A stretch of DNA of 11,584 bases from Brevundimonas sp. Lineage in GTDB: Bacteria > Pseudomonadota > Alphaproteobacteria > Caulobacterales > Caulobacteraceae. Numbering within the stretch: the first letter of the stretch is position 1; each line of letters begins with the position of its first letter. Shown here in pieces: positions 1-6,693 of the stretch. The stretch lies in assembly GCF_031082345.1 (NCBI RefSeq), contig NZ_JAVHLH010000069.1:1-11584 (forward strand). Reading direction: 5' to 3'. A program made the translations under genes and the position numbers. The notes beneath the pieces are model-generated. The model was not told the DNA's origin. It made no database searches and was given only the letters and a program-made list of their open reading frames with translations.

Positions 1-42
1 GGAAGAAGGCCCGCGCTCCATCCGGCAGGCGGGCCTTCTTCC
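1..42. repeat. perfect 14-bp inverted repeat at window edge
   Basis: Positions 1-14 (GGAAGAAGGCCCGC) are the exact reverse complement of 29-42, with a 14-nt loop between them. The outer A/T-richer part and GC-rich core resemble a bidirectional intrinsic terminator, much like the one after pnp. Yet the reading frame of the DUF2459 gene runs through it without a stop, and the second arm encodes residues that fit that family. It may be a chance or functional hairpin in coding DNA, or a fold-back artefact at a contig end. The repeat is certain; its meaning is not. Confidence 0.6.
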
Positions 43-410
43 GCCCCGGCAACGACTCGGTGATCATGCTCGACCCGGCCCAGCGCGATCCCCACGCCCT
101 GTTCCCCGGCGACGGCCGCCGCAGCTTCCGGGTCAGCCCCGCCGGCTTCGCGTCCATGGCCGCCCATATCGAGCGTTCGCTGGACGTTTCGTCCGGCGCG
201 CCGCGCATCGCCGCCGCGCGCGAGGGGGACGACGCCCGCTTCTTCGCCAGCCGCGAGACCTTCTCGATCGTCCGCCTGTGCAATCACTGGACGGCGGGGG
301 TGCTCAACGCGGCGGGCCTGCCGGTGCGGCCGTTCCGCTCGATCGTCTCGTCCGAGCTGATGGCGGCCATCGACCGGGCCGAATTGGACAGCGCGCCGTC
401 GGGGGACTAG
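3..410 (+). CDS. DUF2459 domain-containing protein, 3' part (5' end outside window)
   Basis: The frame is open from position 3 to the TAG at 408-410, so the start lies upstream of the window; the first ATG inside (66, or an ATC/GTG-type start near 60) is not a convincing start. The segment matches the C-terminal half of DUF2459 (TIGR02117-like) proteins, usually about 200-240 residues. It shows the F-x-V-S-P...AHIERSLD stretch, then DDARFFASRETFS, then the family signature LCNHWTAGVLNAAGLPV with its conserved Cys and Trp. DUF2459 proteins are membrane-anchored or exported and their biochemical function is unknown. It lies 60 nt upstream of rbfA, a place where infB is found in many bacteria, so it may be co-transcribed with rbfA. 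The first about ten codons (3-32) are less typical in third-position GC than the rest and lie in an inverted repeat, so the extreme 5' end may not be genuine. Confidence 0.7.
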   Translation, partial: KKARAPSGRRAFFRPGNDSVIMLDPAQRDPHALFPGDGRRSFRVSPAGFASMAAHIERSLDVSSGAPRIAAAREGDDARFFASRETFSIVRLCNHWTAGVLNAAGLPVRPFRSIVSSELMAAIDRAELDSAPSGD

Positions 411-411
411 A

Positions 412-453
412 CCGCCGGGCTTCGCTTTTCGAGCCGGGTCCGAGCCCCGGCGG
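412..453 (+). promoter_or_regulatory. 8-bp inverted repeat just before the rbfA ribosome-binding site
   Basis: CCGCCGGG (412-419) pairs with CCCGGCGG (446-453) across a 26-nt loop. The hairpin lies between the DUF2459 stop and the rbfA Shine-Dalgarno (GAGGA, 459-463). There is no following T-tract, so it is not a classical terminator. It could limit read-through or affect access to the rbfA start. In DNA this GC-rich an 8-bp match could also be coincidental. Confidence 0.35.
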
Positions 454-470
454 GCGACGAGGACAGTGAC

Positions 471-914
471 ATGAGCAGCCGCAAACCCAATCCGAAAGCC
501 GGGACCGTCAGCCAGCGCCAGCTGCGCGCGTCGGAAATGATCCGCCACGCCCTTGTCGAGGTGATGCGCGAGAACGAGATCCGCGACCCGGCCCTGGTCG
601 GCGTCTCGGTGACCGTCACCGAGGTGCGGCTGTCGCCCGACCTCAAGCACGCCACCTGTTTCGTCGAGCCGCTGGGCGCCGGAGTCGATGCGACCGATGT
701 CGGCGCCCACGTCGACGAGATCGTCAAGGCGCTGAACGCCCACGCCAAATTCCTGCGCGGGGCGCTGGGGCGGCATATCGACATGCGTTTCACCCCCGAC
801 CTGCGCTTCCGCCACGACGTCAGCTTCGCGGCGGCCGAGCGGCTGAACCGGCTGCTGGACGATCCGCGGGTCCAGGCCGACGTCTTCAAGCCCCTGTCCG
901 ACGACGACGCCTGA
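471..914 (+). CDS. rbfA: 30S ribosome-binding factor RbfA
   Basis: This 147-residue protein is the late 30S assembly factor that binds the 5' end region of 16S rRNA and helps mature the central pseudoknot. It shows the RbfA pattern: an N-terminal [19 protein letters not shown] helix, the [25 protein letters not shown] strand-helix region (about residues 44-68), then a [21 protein letters not shown] segment (about 93-113) typical of the KH-like core. The length fits alphaproteobacterial RbfA. The ATG at 471 has a good Shine-Dalgarno, GAGGA at 459-463, seven nt upstream. The stop TGA (912-914) shares its A with the ATG of truB, so the two are translationally coupled. The neighbours truB, rpsO and pnp match the usual rbfA cluster. 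Confidence 0.95.
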   Translation: MSSRKPNPKAGTVSQRQLRASEMIRHALVEVMRENEIRDPALVGVSVTVTEVRLSPDLKHATCFVEPLGAGVDATDVGAHVDEIVKALNAHAKFLRGALGRHIDMRFTPDLRFRHDVSFAAAERLNRLLDDPRVQADVFKPLSDDDA

Positions 915-1846
915 TGGCGCGCAAGAAGCGCGGCGAGGTCGTCAACGGCTGGGTCTGCCTCGACAAGCCGCTGGAGATGGGCTCGACCGAGGCCGTGTCG
1001 AAGGTGCGGCGACTGTTCAACGCCCAGAAGGCCGGGCATGCCGGGACCCTGGATCCGCTGGCCTCGGGCATATTGCCGATCGCGCTCGGCGAGGCGACCA
1101 AGACCGTGCCGTTCATGATGGACGCCGAGAAGGTCTATCGTTTCACTATCAACTGGGGCGTCTCGACCGACAGTCTCGACCGCGAGGGCGAGATCACGGC
1201 CCGGTCCGATGTGCGGCCCTCCGTGGAGGCCGTGCGCGCCGCCCTGCCGGCGTTCGTCGGCGAGATCGATCAGGTCCCGCCGCAGTATTCCGCCATCAAG
1301 GTCGACGGCCAGCGGGCCTATGACCTGGCCCGCGAGGGGGCCGAATTCGAACTGGCCTCGCGCCGGGTGACCATTCACGAGGCGGCGGTCACCGACGCGC
1401 CGGACGCCGACCACGTCGAGATCACCATGCGCACGGGCAAGGGCGTCTATGTGCGCTCCCTGGCGCGCGACCTGGCGGTCATGCTGGGGGCAGAGGGACA
1501 CGTTTCGGCCCTGCGCCGCGAACGGGTCGGGCCGTTCTCGACAGAAAACGCCGTCACACTGGATTTCCTGACCGATCTGGTGCATAGGGACGCCGCCTCG
1601 GAAGGCTTGCTTCCCGTCGCGACCGCCCTGGACGACATCCCGGAGCTGGCCGTGACGGATCAAGACGCCTTCTCGCTTCGGCAGGGACGGCCGATCGTTC
1701 TGCTCCCCAGACAGGTCGAAACGTTGAAGAGCCGCCTTCGGGAGGGCTCCAGAACCGTTTCAGCCTTTCAGGGCCAGACCCTCGTCGCTCTCGGTCAGTT
1801 GCGGGCCGGCCGGCTAGAACCCGACCGCGTATTTCACCTCCAGTAG
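914..1846 (+). CDS. truB: tRNA pseudouridine(55) synthase TruB
   Basis: The 310-residue enzyme converts U55 in the T-loop of elongator tRNAs to pseudouridine. The catalytic motif [12 protein letters not shown] is at residues 41-52, with catalytic Asp47. The family blocks [20 protein letters not shown] (about 73-92), [20 protein letters not shown] (about 121-140) and [18 protein letters not shown] (about 175-192) follow in order. The C-terminal part (about 250-310, SLRQGRPI...[17 protein letters not shown]) is the PUA-like TruB C-terminal domain. The start ATG (914-916) overlaps the rbfA stop by one base. The stop TAG (1844-1846) contains the start of the rpsO Shine-Dalgarno, so rbfA-truB-rpsO look like one tightly packed transcription unit. 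No key residue is missing. Confidence 0.96.
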   Translation: MARKKRGEVVNGWVCLDKPLEMGSTEAVSKVRRLFNAQKAGHAGTLDPLASGILPIALGEATKTVPFMMDAEKVYRFTINWGVSTDSLDREGEITARSDVRPSVEAVRAALPAFVGEIDQVPPQYSAIKVDGQRAYDLAREGAEFELASRRVTIHEAAVTDAPDADHVEITMRTGKGVYVRSLARDLAVMLGAEGHVSALRRERVGPFSTENAVTLDFLTDLVHRDAASEGLLPVATALDDIPELAVTDQDAFSLRQGRPIVLLPRQVETLKSRLREGSRTVSAFQGQTLVALGQLRAGRLEPDRVFHLQ

Positions 1847-1856
1847 GAGCTCCCCG

Positions 1857-2126
1857 ATGTCGATTACTGCTGAACGCAAACACGAAGTCATCGCCGACAA
1901 CGCCCGCACCGAGGGCGACACCGGTTCGGCCGAGGTCCAGGTCGCGATCCTCTCGGAACGCATCGCCAACCTCACCGAGCACTTCAAGACCCACAAGAAG
2001 GACAACCACTCGCGCCGCGGCCTGCTCAAGATGGTCTCGCAGCGTCGTCGCCTTCTTGACCACCTGTCGAAGGTCGATCGCGAGCGCTACACGGCGCTGA
2101 TCGCCAAGCTGAACCTGCGCCGCTAA
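1857..2126 (+). CDS. rpsO: 30S ribosomal protein S15
   Basis: The 89-residue protein is of standard S15 length. It binds 16S rRNA helices 20-22 early in 30S assembly. Family blocks are clear: [17 protein letters not shown] (about residues 20-36), [19 protein letters not shown] (about 39-57) including the conserved HxxDxxSRRGL region, and the basic C-terminus [10 protein letters not shown]. The Shine-Dalgarno AGGAG (1845-1849) lies seven nt before the ATG and overlaps the truB stop. The following 251-nt gap leads to pnp, the conserved rpsO-pnp arrangement seen in E. coli and many other bacteria. In E. coli S15 represses its own translation; whether this leader does so cannot be judged from the 10-nt truB-rpsO spacer. 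Confidence 0.97.
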   Translation: MSITAERKHEVIADNARTEGDTGSAEVQVAILSERIANLTEHFKTHKKDNHSRRGLLKMVSQRRRLLDHLSKVDRERYTALIAKLNLRR

Positions 2127-2377
2127 GGCGAAGGAGACGAGCGGAAAGAGTTTTTCGAGGCGCGGGCGTCATGTCCGCGCCTCGTTCCGCATCCAGAACC
2201 ACCCGCGCGCCGCGGTGTTATCCGGCGCATGACGCGAGGGCTGAAACCGGTCCTCAACCACTCCCGGGTCTGTCGCGATGGCGCGGCGGCCCATGGACCG
2301 AAGGACTGAACGCCCGACGCTCCACCCACTGATGGGACCCCGCGTGGAATCCGCCCGCGGGATACGAAAGACGAAAC
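2127..2377 (+). promoter_or_regulatory. structured rpsO-pnp intergenic leader
   Basis: This 251-nt stretch holds no convincing gene. The main element is a 10-bp perfect stem, CGAGGCGCGG (2156-2165) with CCGCGCCTCG (2175-2184), nine-nt loop, preceded by a run of five T (2151-2155) and followed by TTCC rather than a T-tract. A second short stem, CCCGCG (2339-2344) with CGCGGG (2356-2361), lies 16 nt before the pnp start. In E. coli this interval carries the rpsO terminator, a pnp promoter, and a hairpin cut by RNase III that allows PNPase to control its own mRNA. By analogy the first stem may be a terminator/attenuator or processing site. No clear promoter was recognised here. The pnp start has only a weak purine-rich upstream sequence (GAAAGACGAAAC). 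Confidence 0.5.
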
Positions 2378-4606
2378 ATGTTCGATATCAAACGCAAGAC
2401 GATCGACTGGGCCGGACGCCCGTTGACGCTGGAAACCGGCCGCATCGCCCGTCAGGCCGACGGCGCCGTTCTGGCCACCTATGGCGAGACCGTGGTCCTG
2501 GCCACCGTGGTCTACGGCCGCGCGCCCAAGCCGGGCCTGGATTTCTTCCCGCTGACCGTCAACTACCAGGAAAAGACCTTCGCCGCCGGCAAGATCCCGG
2601 GCGGCTATTTCAAGCGTGAAGGCCGTCCGACCGAGAAGGAGACCCTCGTCTCCCGCCTGATCGACCGCCCGATCCGCCCGCTGTTCGTCAAGGGCTTCAA
2701 GAACGAGACCCAGGTCGTCGTCACCGTCCTCCAGCATGACATGGAGAACGACCCCGACGTGCTCGGCATGATCGCCGCCTCGGCCGCCCTGACCATCTCG
2801 GGCGTGCCCTTCATGGGCCCGATCGGCTGCGCCCGCGTCGGCTATATCGAGGGCGAATACGTCCTCAACCCGACCCTCGACCAGATGCCTGACAGCCAGC
2901 TCGACCTCGTCGTCGCCGGCACCCAGGACGCCCTGATGATGGTCGAATCCGAAGCCAAGGAGCTGTCGGAAGAGGTCATGCTGAACGCCCTGATGTTCGC
3001 GCATCGCGGCATGCAGCCGGTGATCGACGCAATCATCGACCTGGCCGAACACGCCGCCAAGGAGCCGTTCGACTTCCAGGCCGACGACGTCTCGGACATC
3101 GTCGCCTCGATCCAGAAGCTGGTCGGCGAGGACATCAAGGCCGCCTACACCCACGTCGGCAAATACGACCGTCGCTCGGGCGTGGACACGGCCAAGAAGA
3201 AGGCCGCCGAGAAGCTGGTGAAGACCGACGAGAACCCGGACGGCGTCGACGCCTCCAAATTCTCGACCGCCTTCAAGGAATGCGAAGCCCACGTCCTGCG
3301 TCGCGACATCATCGACAACGGCCACCGCGTCGACGGCCGCGCCCTCGACAAGGTCCGCGACATCGTCTCGGAAGTCGGCATCTTCCCGCGCACCCACGGC
3401 TCGGCCCTGTTCACCCGCGGCGAGACCCAGGCCATCGTCGTCGCCACCCTCGGCACCGGCGAGGACGAGCAGTACGTCGACGCCCTGGCGGGGACGTACA
3501 AAGAGAAGTTCCTGCTGCACTACAACTTCCCTCCCTATTCGGTCGGCGAGACCGGCCGGATGGGCGGCGCGGGCCGTCGGGAAATCGGTCACGGCAAGCT
3601 GGCCTGGCGGGCGATCCGTCCGATGCTGCCGTCGTCGGAAGACTTCCCCTACACCATCCGTCTGGTGTCGGAGATCACCGAGTCCAACGGCTCCTCCTCG
3701 ATGGCCACGGTCTGTGGTTCGTCGCTGGCTCTGATGGACGCCGGCGTGCCGCTGGTTCGCCCGGTCTCGGGCATCGCCATGGGCCTGATCCTCGAGCCGT
3801 CGGGCGAGTTCGCCATCCTGTCCGACATCCTGGGTGACGAAGATCACCTCGGCGACATGGACTTCAAGGTGGCCGGCACGCGCGAAGGCATCACCAGCCT
3901 GCAGATGGACATCAAGGTCGCCGGCATCACCGAAGAGATCATGCGCAAGGCCATCGCCCAGGCTTCGGCCGGCCGCCTGCATATCCTCGACGAGATGGAC
4001 AAGGCCATCGACGGCGCCCGCACCGAGCTGGGCGAGTTCGCGCCCAAGATCGAGCAGATCAAGGTTCCGACCGACAAGATCCGCGACATCATCGGCACCG
4101 GCGGCAAGATCATCCGCGAGATCGTCGAAAAGACCGGCGCCAAGATCAACATCGAGGACGACGGCACGGTGAAGATCGCCGCCTCCGAGCAGGAGAAGAT
4201 CGACGCCGCCAAGGCCTGGATCTCGTCGATCGTGTCCGAGCCCGAGCCCGGCATGATCTACTCCGGCAAGGTCGTGAAGGTCGTCGACTTCGGCGCCTTC
4301 GTGAACTTCTTCGGCGCCAAGGACGGCCTGGTCCACGTGTCCCAGATCGCCCTGGAGCGCGTCGCCAACCCGGCCGACGTCCTGACCGAAGGCCAGGAGG
4401 TCAAGGTCAAGTTCCTCGGCATGGACGACCGCGGCAAGACCAAGCTGTCGATGAAGGTTGTCGATCAGGTGACCGGCGAGGACATCACCGACAAGATCAA
4501 CGCCGAACGCGCCGAACGCGGCGAGCCCCCGCTGTCCGACGACACCGGCGGCCGTCCCAAGCGTGAAGGCGGCGGCGACCGAGATCGCGGCCGCAGCCGC
4601 CGCTAA
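2378..4606 (+). CDS. pnp: polyribonucleotide nucleotidyltransferase (PNPase)
   Basis: The 742-residue enzyme is the phosphate-dependent 3'-5' exoribonuclease of the RNA degradosome. Two RNase PH domains are visible: the first begins about residue 10 and includes [18 protein letters not shown] and [12 protein letters not shown]; the second includes [34 protein letters not shown] and [16 protein letters not shown]. In the last motif Asp487 and Asp493 correspond to the E. coli metal/catalytic pair Asp486/Asp492. A KH domain follows (about 566-610) with the GxxG loop as GTGG, then an S1 domain (about 627-700, [18 protein letters not shown]). The tail is charged and Gly/Arg-rich ([12 protein letters not shown]) and about 30 residues longer than E. 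coli PNPase, a common alphaproteobacterial trait. It ends 20 nt before a strong terminator. Confidence 0.98.
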   Translation: MFDIKRKTIDWAGRPLTLETGRIARQADGAVLATYGETVVLATVVYGRAPKPGLDFFPLTVNYQEKTFAAGKIPGGYFKREGRPTEKETLVSRLIDRPIRPLFVKGFKNETQVVVTVLQHDMENDPDVLGMIAASAALTISGVPFMGPIGCARVGYIEGEYVLNPTLDQMPDSQLDLVVAGTQDALMMVESEAKELSEEVMLNALMFAHRGMQPVIDAIIDLAEHAAKEPFDFQADDVSDIVASIQKLVGEDIKAAYTHVGKYDRRSGVDTAKKKAAEKLVKTDENPDGVDASKFSTAFKECEAHVLRRDIIDNGHRVDGRALDKVRDIVSEVGIFPRTHGSALFTRGETQAIVVATLGTGEDEQYVDALAGTYKEKFLLHYNFPPYSVGETGRMGGAGRREIGHGKLAWRAIRPMLPSSEDFPYTIRLVSEITESNGSSSMATVCGSSLALMDAGVPLVRPVSGIAMGLILEPSGEFAILSDILGDEDHLGDMDFKVAGTREGITSLQMDIKVAGITEEIMRKAIAQASAGRLHILDEMDKAIDGARTELGEFAPKIEQIKVPTDKIRDIIGTGGKIIREIVEKTGAKINIEDDGTVKIAASEQEKIDAAKAWISSIVSEPEPGMIYSGKVVKVVDFGAFVNFFGAKDGLVHVSQIALERVANPADVLTEGQEVKVKFLGMDDRGKTKLSMKVVDQVTGEDITDKINAERAERGEPPLSDDTGGRPKREGGGDRDRGRSRR

Positions 4607-4626
4607 ACGGCGGCGTCACGTCTGAA

Positions 4627-4668
4627 CTGAAGAAGGCCCCGGTGGAAACGCCGGGGCCTTTTCTTCAG
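4627..4668. terminator. bidirectional intrinsic terminator after pnp
   Basis: AAGGCCCCGG (4633-4642) pairs perfectly with CCGGGGCCTT (4651-4660) around an eight-nt loop. CTGAAG (4627-4632) can extend the stem with CTTCAG (4663-4668). The 3' side ends in CCTTTTCTTC on + and the - strand reads into AAGGCC...TTCAG, so it can serve both pnp and the convergent channel gene. Its distal arm overlaps the channel stop codon (4665-4667). Confidence 0.88.
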
Positions 4669-5429
4669 CGATCCATGCGGGCGAGCTGGAGGCGAAGGGC
4701 GCGGATCTCGCCCGCCAGTCGGTCCAGATCCGCGCTGCCGGCAACCGACGCCTCGGGCGCCTCGGCGTCGCGACCGATGAAGAAGCTGGCGAAACTGGCG
4801 GTGATATAGCCGAACACCGCCAGGCCGTAGACCGAGAGCAGGAGCGCGAGAATTCGCCCCGCGGCCGTCACCGGCCAGAAATCGGATCCGATGCTGGTGA
4901 TCAGCATCGCCGTCCACCACAGCGCATGGGCGTAGGAGGCGAAACCGCCCTCCACCTCTCCCGCCGGTTCGAAACTGACCATTCCGGCGGCGCCCAGGAA
5001 GACGATCAGGGCGGTCAATCCGGCGACATAGCCGAACCGCCGGCGTCGCAGCGTGGCGCGGAGCGCCTTCATGCTGCGGTTGGCGGCGCCGACGATCTTG
5101 ATGAGCCGCGCGCCGCGCAGGGCGCGGGCCGCACGGAGGACCCGCACGGCCCTGAACACCCGCAACGCGGGGAGCGCCAGCGCGATGATGGTGAGCCAAT
5201 TGTTGCGCAGGAACGGCAGTTTCTCGGGGGCGAGGAAGAAGCGGACGGCGAATTCCGCCAGAAAGACGATCCAGATGATCAGGCCGAAGGTGGTGAGCAG
5301 GCCCCGCTCGCCCCCCGCCAGTTCGGCGACCACGATCAACAGCCAGATGAGGCTGAGCGCCGCCATCGGCATCCTCAGCCAGTCGTCGAGATCCTCGAGC
5401 ACCCCCCACCGTTCGGCCGCCGATGTCAT
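4665..5429 (-). CDS. six-TM voltage-gated-like ion channel protein with atypical pore
   Basis: A 254-residue membrane protein with the layout of a single-subunit cation channel. S1 is about residues 22-38, S2 47-66, S3 76-88. An S4-like helix runs 90-108 with Arg at 90, 93, 96, 99, 102, 105 and 108, every third residue as in voltage sensors. S5 is about 133-152, a pore helix about 165-178 (YAHALWWTAMLITS), and S6 about 192-217. The C-terminus (232-251) is a likely short coiled coil. The canonical K+ filter T-V-G-Y-G-D is replaced by T-S-I-G-S-D-F-W-P (178-186), so ion selectivity is open. The ATG at 5429 has AGGGAGAG just upstream. It converges on pnp and lies downstream of the DsrE gene by 116 nt. 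Potassium-channel or general ion-transporter family membership is my reading; conduction is not shown. Confidence 0.82.
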   Translation of the reverse strand: MTSAAERWGVLEDLDDWLRMPMAALSLIWLLIVVAELAGGERGLLTTFGLIIWIVFLAEFAVRFFLAPEKLPFLRNNWLTIIALALPALRVFRAVRVLRAARALRGARLIKIVGAANRSMKALRATLRRRRFGYVAGLTALIVFLGAAGMVSFEPAGEVEGGFASYAHALWWTAMLITSIGSDFWPVTAAGRILALLLSVYGLAVFGYITASFASFFIGRDAEAPEASVAGSADLDRLAGEIRALRLQLARMDR

Positions 5430-5545
5430 CTGACTCTCCCTCGTGTTGTCAGCCCAACGTCGGTGAAGCGGGCTTCGCTCCTGCAGCCTTCCTCAAATCA
5501 GGGGGCGTTCTCCAGGCGTCAGGCCGGCATCACACTCGACCCGGC

Positions 5546-5899
5546 TCAGAACACCAGAACCTTGTCGGCGGCCAATATGGAGTCCCCGAGTTCGTCCATG
5601 GTGCTGCGTCGGGCGCCGTCCATGGCGTCGTCATCGGTCATGCCCCGCGCATCCATGCAGGTTCCGCACAGCAGCACCGCTCCCTTGCCGACGGCCACGC
5701 GCCTGAGCATGCGCTCCATGTTGTAATAGCCGTCCGGCGTCTTCTGCCCCTTGCGCGCGGCGATCACGGAATCGGCCATCAGAAACACGGTGACCTCGGC
5801 CTCCGGGTCCTTCTTGAGGAGAGTGTGGGCGATGCGCAGCGCGTTGTAGCAACGCTCTGTGCCGTAGGGCGGATCGTTCAGGATCAACAGCGTCTTCAT
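5546..5899 (-). CDS. DsrE/YchN-like small sulfur-relay family protein
   Basis: A 117-residue cytoplasmic protein of the DsrE/DsrF-like fold. It starts MKTLLILNDPPYGTERCYNA, a Rossmann-like first strand and loop typical of the family, then AEVTVFLMADSVIAARKGQ, and carries the motif LLCGTCMDARGM (about residues 80-91). The CGTC cysteines sit where family members bind or relay sulfur. Longer readings start at 5929 or 5911, but the ATG at 5899 has GGAGA (5909-5905) five nt upstream and starts right at the conserved strand, so I choose it. It stands alone between regA and the channel gene, all on the - strand. No tus or dsr partners are present, so a dedicated sulfur-oxidation role is not supported; the substrate is unknown. 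Confidence 0.82.
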   Translation of the reverse strand: MKTLLILNDPPYGTERCYNALRIAHTLLKKDPEAEVTVFLMADSVIAARKGQKTPDGYYNMERMLRRVAVGKGAVLLCGTCMDARGMTDDDAMDGARRSTMDELGDSILAADKVLVF

Positions 5900-5984
5900 G
5901 GCGGTCTCCATCGTCGAGAGCCCCGGCACGCAAGGGCGCAGGCGATCACCCTAAGCACATAGCTCGCTCACGTCCGAATCCGCC

Positions 5985-6046
5985 CGCCCTATCCCGTTTC
6001 AGGGCGAGGACCGGGCGTCCGAGGTTTTTGTCGGATCGAACGATCC
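5985..6046. repeat. two short inverted repeats between regA and the DsrE gene
   Basis: CGCCCT (5985-5990) pairs with AGGGCG (6001-6006) across ten nt, and GGATCG (6033-6038) pairs with CGATCC (6041-6046) around AA. Both lie in the 169-nt gap after the regA stop and before the DsrE start. A T-run (6025-6029) lies between them on the + strand, so neither is a good - strand terminator. One could be an operator or weak terminator; I see no recognised binding consensus such as an FNR box. Confidence 0.3.
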
Positions 6047-6068
6047 TCCGTGTCGGCGAGCCTGAACC

Positions 6069-6623
6069 CTACCGCGGCGCCCGCTTGGCCAGGATCCGCT
6101 GCAGCGTCCGCCGGTGCATGCCCAGCCGCCGCGCCGTTTCCGAGACATTGTGGTCGCACAGCTCGTAGACGCGCTGGATATGCTCCCAGCGCACCCGGTC
6201 GGCGCTCATCGGATTGTCGGGCGGTTCGGGGGCCTCGCCGGTCATCAGCAGGGCCTTGACCACGTCATCGGCGTCGGCCGGCTTTTGCAGATAGTCGACC
6301 GCCCCGGCCTTGACCGCCGCCACCGCCGTGGCGATGGCGCCGTAGCCGGTCAGCATGACGATGCGGGCGTCCTCGCGCCGCTCGCGGATGGCCTCGACCA
6401 CCTTCAGGCCGTTGCCGTCCTCCAGCCGCATGTCCAGCACGGCGAAGGCCGGAACCGAGGTGCGCAGCGCCTCCCGGGCCTCGGCCAGGGAGGCCGCGGT
6501 CGTCACCTCGAAGCCGCGGCTTTCCAGCGCCCGTCCCAGACGGGTGCGCAGGGCGTTGTCGTCGTCCAGCAGCAGCAGGGTCCTGTCGGGCAGGGCGGCG
6601 ATCCGGGCTTCGGTCTCGGGCAT
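6069..6623 (-). CDS. regA: RegA/PrrA/ActR-family redox response regulator
   Basis: The 184-residue regulator has an N-terminal receiver domain (about 14-128): acidic Asp20/Asp21, phospho-acceptor Asp64 in AVLDMRLEDGNG, Thr92 in MLTGYG and Lys114 in LQKPA. A proline-rich linker (APEPPDNP, 131-138) leads to the Fis-type helix-turn-helix, RVRWEHIQRVYELCDHNVSE then TARRLGMHRRTLQRILAKRAPR. This DNA-binding end is nearly invariant across RegA/PrrA/ActR proteins, which makes the family call strong. Family members activate or repress respiration, photosynthesis, carbon and nitrogen fixation genes with redox state. It lies 70 nt after regB on the same strand. Its Shine-Dalgarno GGAG (6634-6631) is seven nt from the ATG. 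A TTGACC (6671-6666) upstream resembles a -35 but has no clear -10 partner. The name varies by genus. Confidence 0.93.
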   Translation of the reverse strand: MPETEARIAALPDRTLLLLDDDNALRTRLGRALESRGFEVTTAASLAEAREALRTSVPAFAVLDMRLEDGNGLKVVEAIRERREDARIVMLTGYGAIATAVAAVKAGAVDYLQKPADADDVVKALLMTGEAPEPPDNPMSADRVRWEHIQRVYELCDHNVSETARRLGMHRRTLQRILAKRAPR

Positions 6624-6693
6624 CAGGCGTCTCCAGCAGGCTCAGGTCGGTAACGATACGTCGGCGGTCAAGGTTCAGACGAAGGGTGCGACA

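Noticed and set aside
407..1663. Open frame of 418 codons antisense to rbfA and truB
   Set aside because: Arg/Gly/His-rich mirror of two secure genes; no start signal or domain.
2123..4336. Open frame of 737 codons antisense to pnp
   Set aside because: It lies wholly opposite pnp, is Asp/Gly/Val/His-rich low-complexity, and arises from strong G/C third-position bias. It matches no family and pnp itself is unmistakable.
4501..4525. Short tandem repeat in the pnp 3' end (CGCCGAACG unit)
   Set aside because: Two copies only, encoding AERAER in the charged PNPase tail; ordinary coding redundancy.
4603..5409. Alternative - strand frame overlapping the channel gene
   Set aside because: Arg/Gly/Pro-rich with no membrane segments; the other frame has six clear TM helices and an S4 pattern.
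5423..5962. + strand frame over the channel upstream region and DsrE gene
   Set aside because: Antisense to the DsrE gene, no ribosome-binding site, no family resemblance.
5930..6068. FNR-type box in the DsrE/regA gap
   Set aside because: Looked for TTGAT-N4-ATCAA on both strands because of the redox context; no match found.
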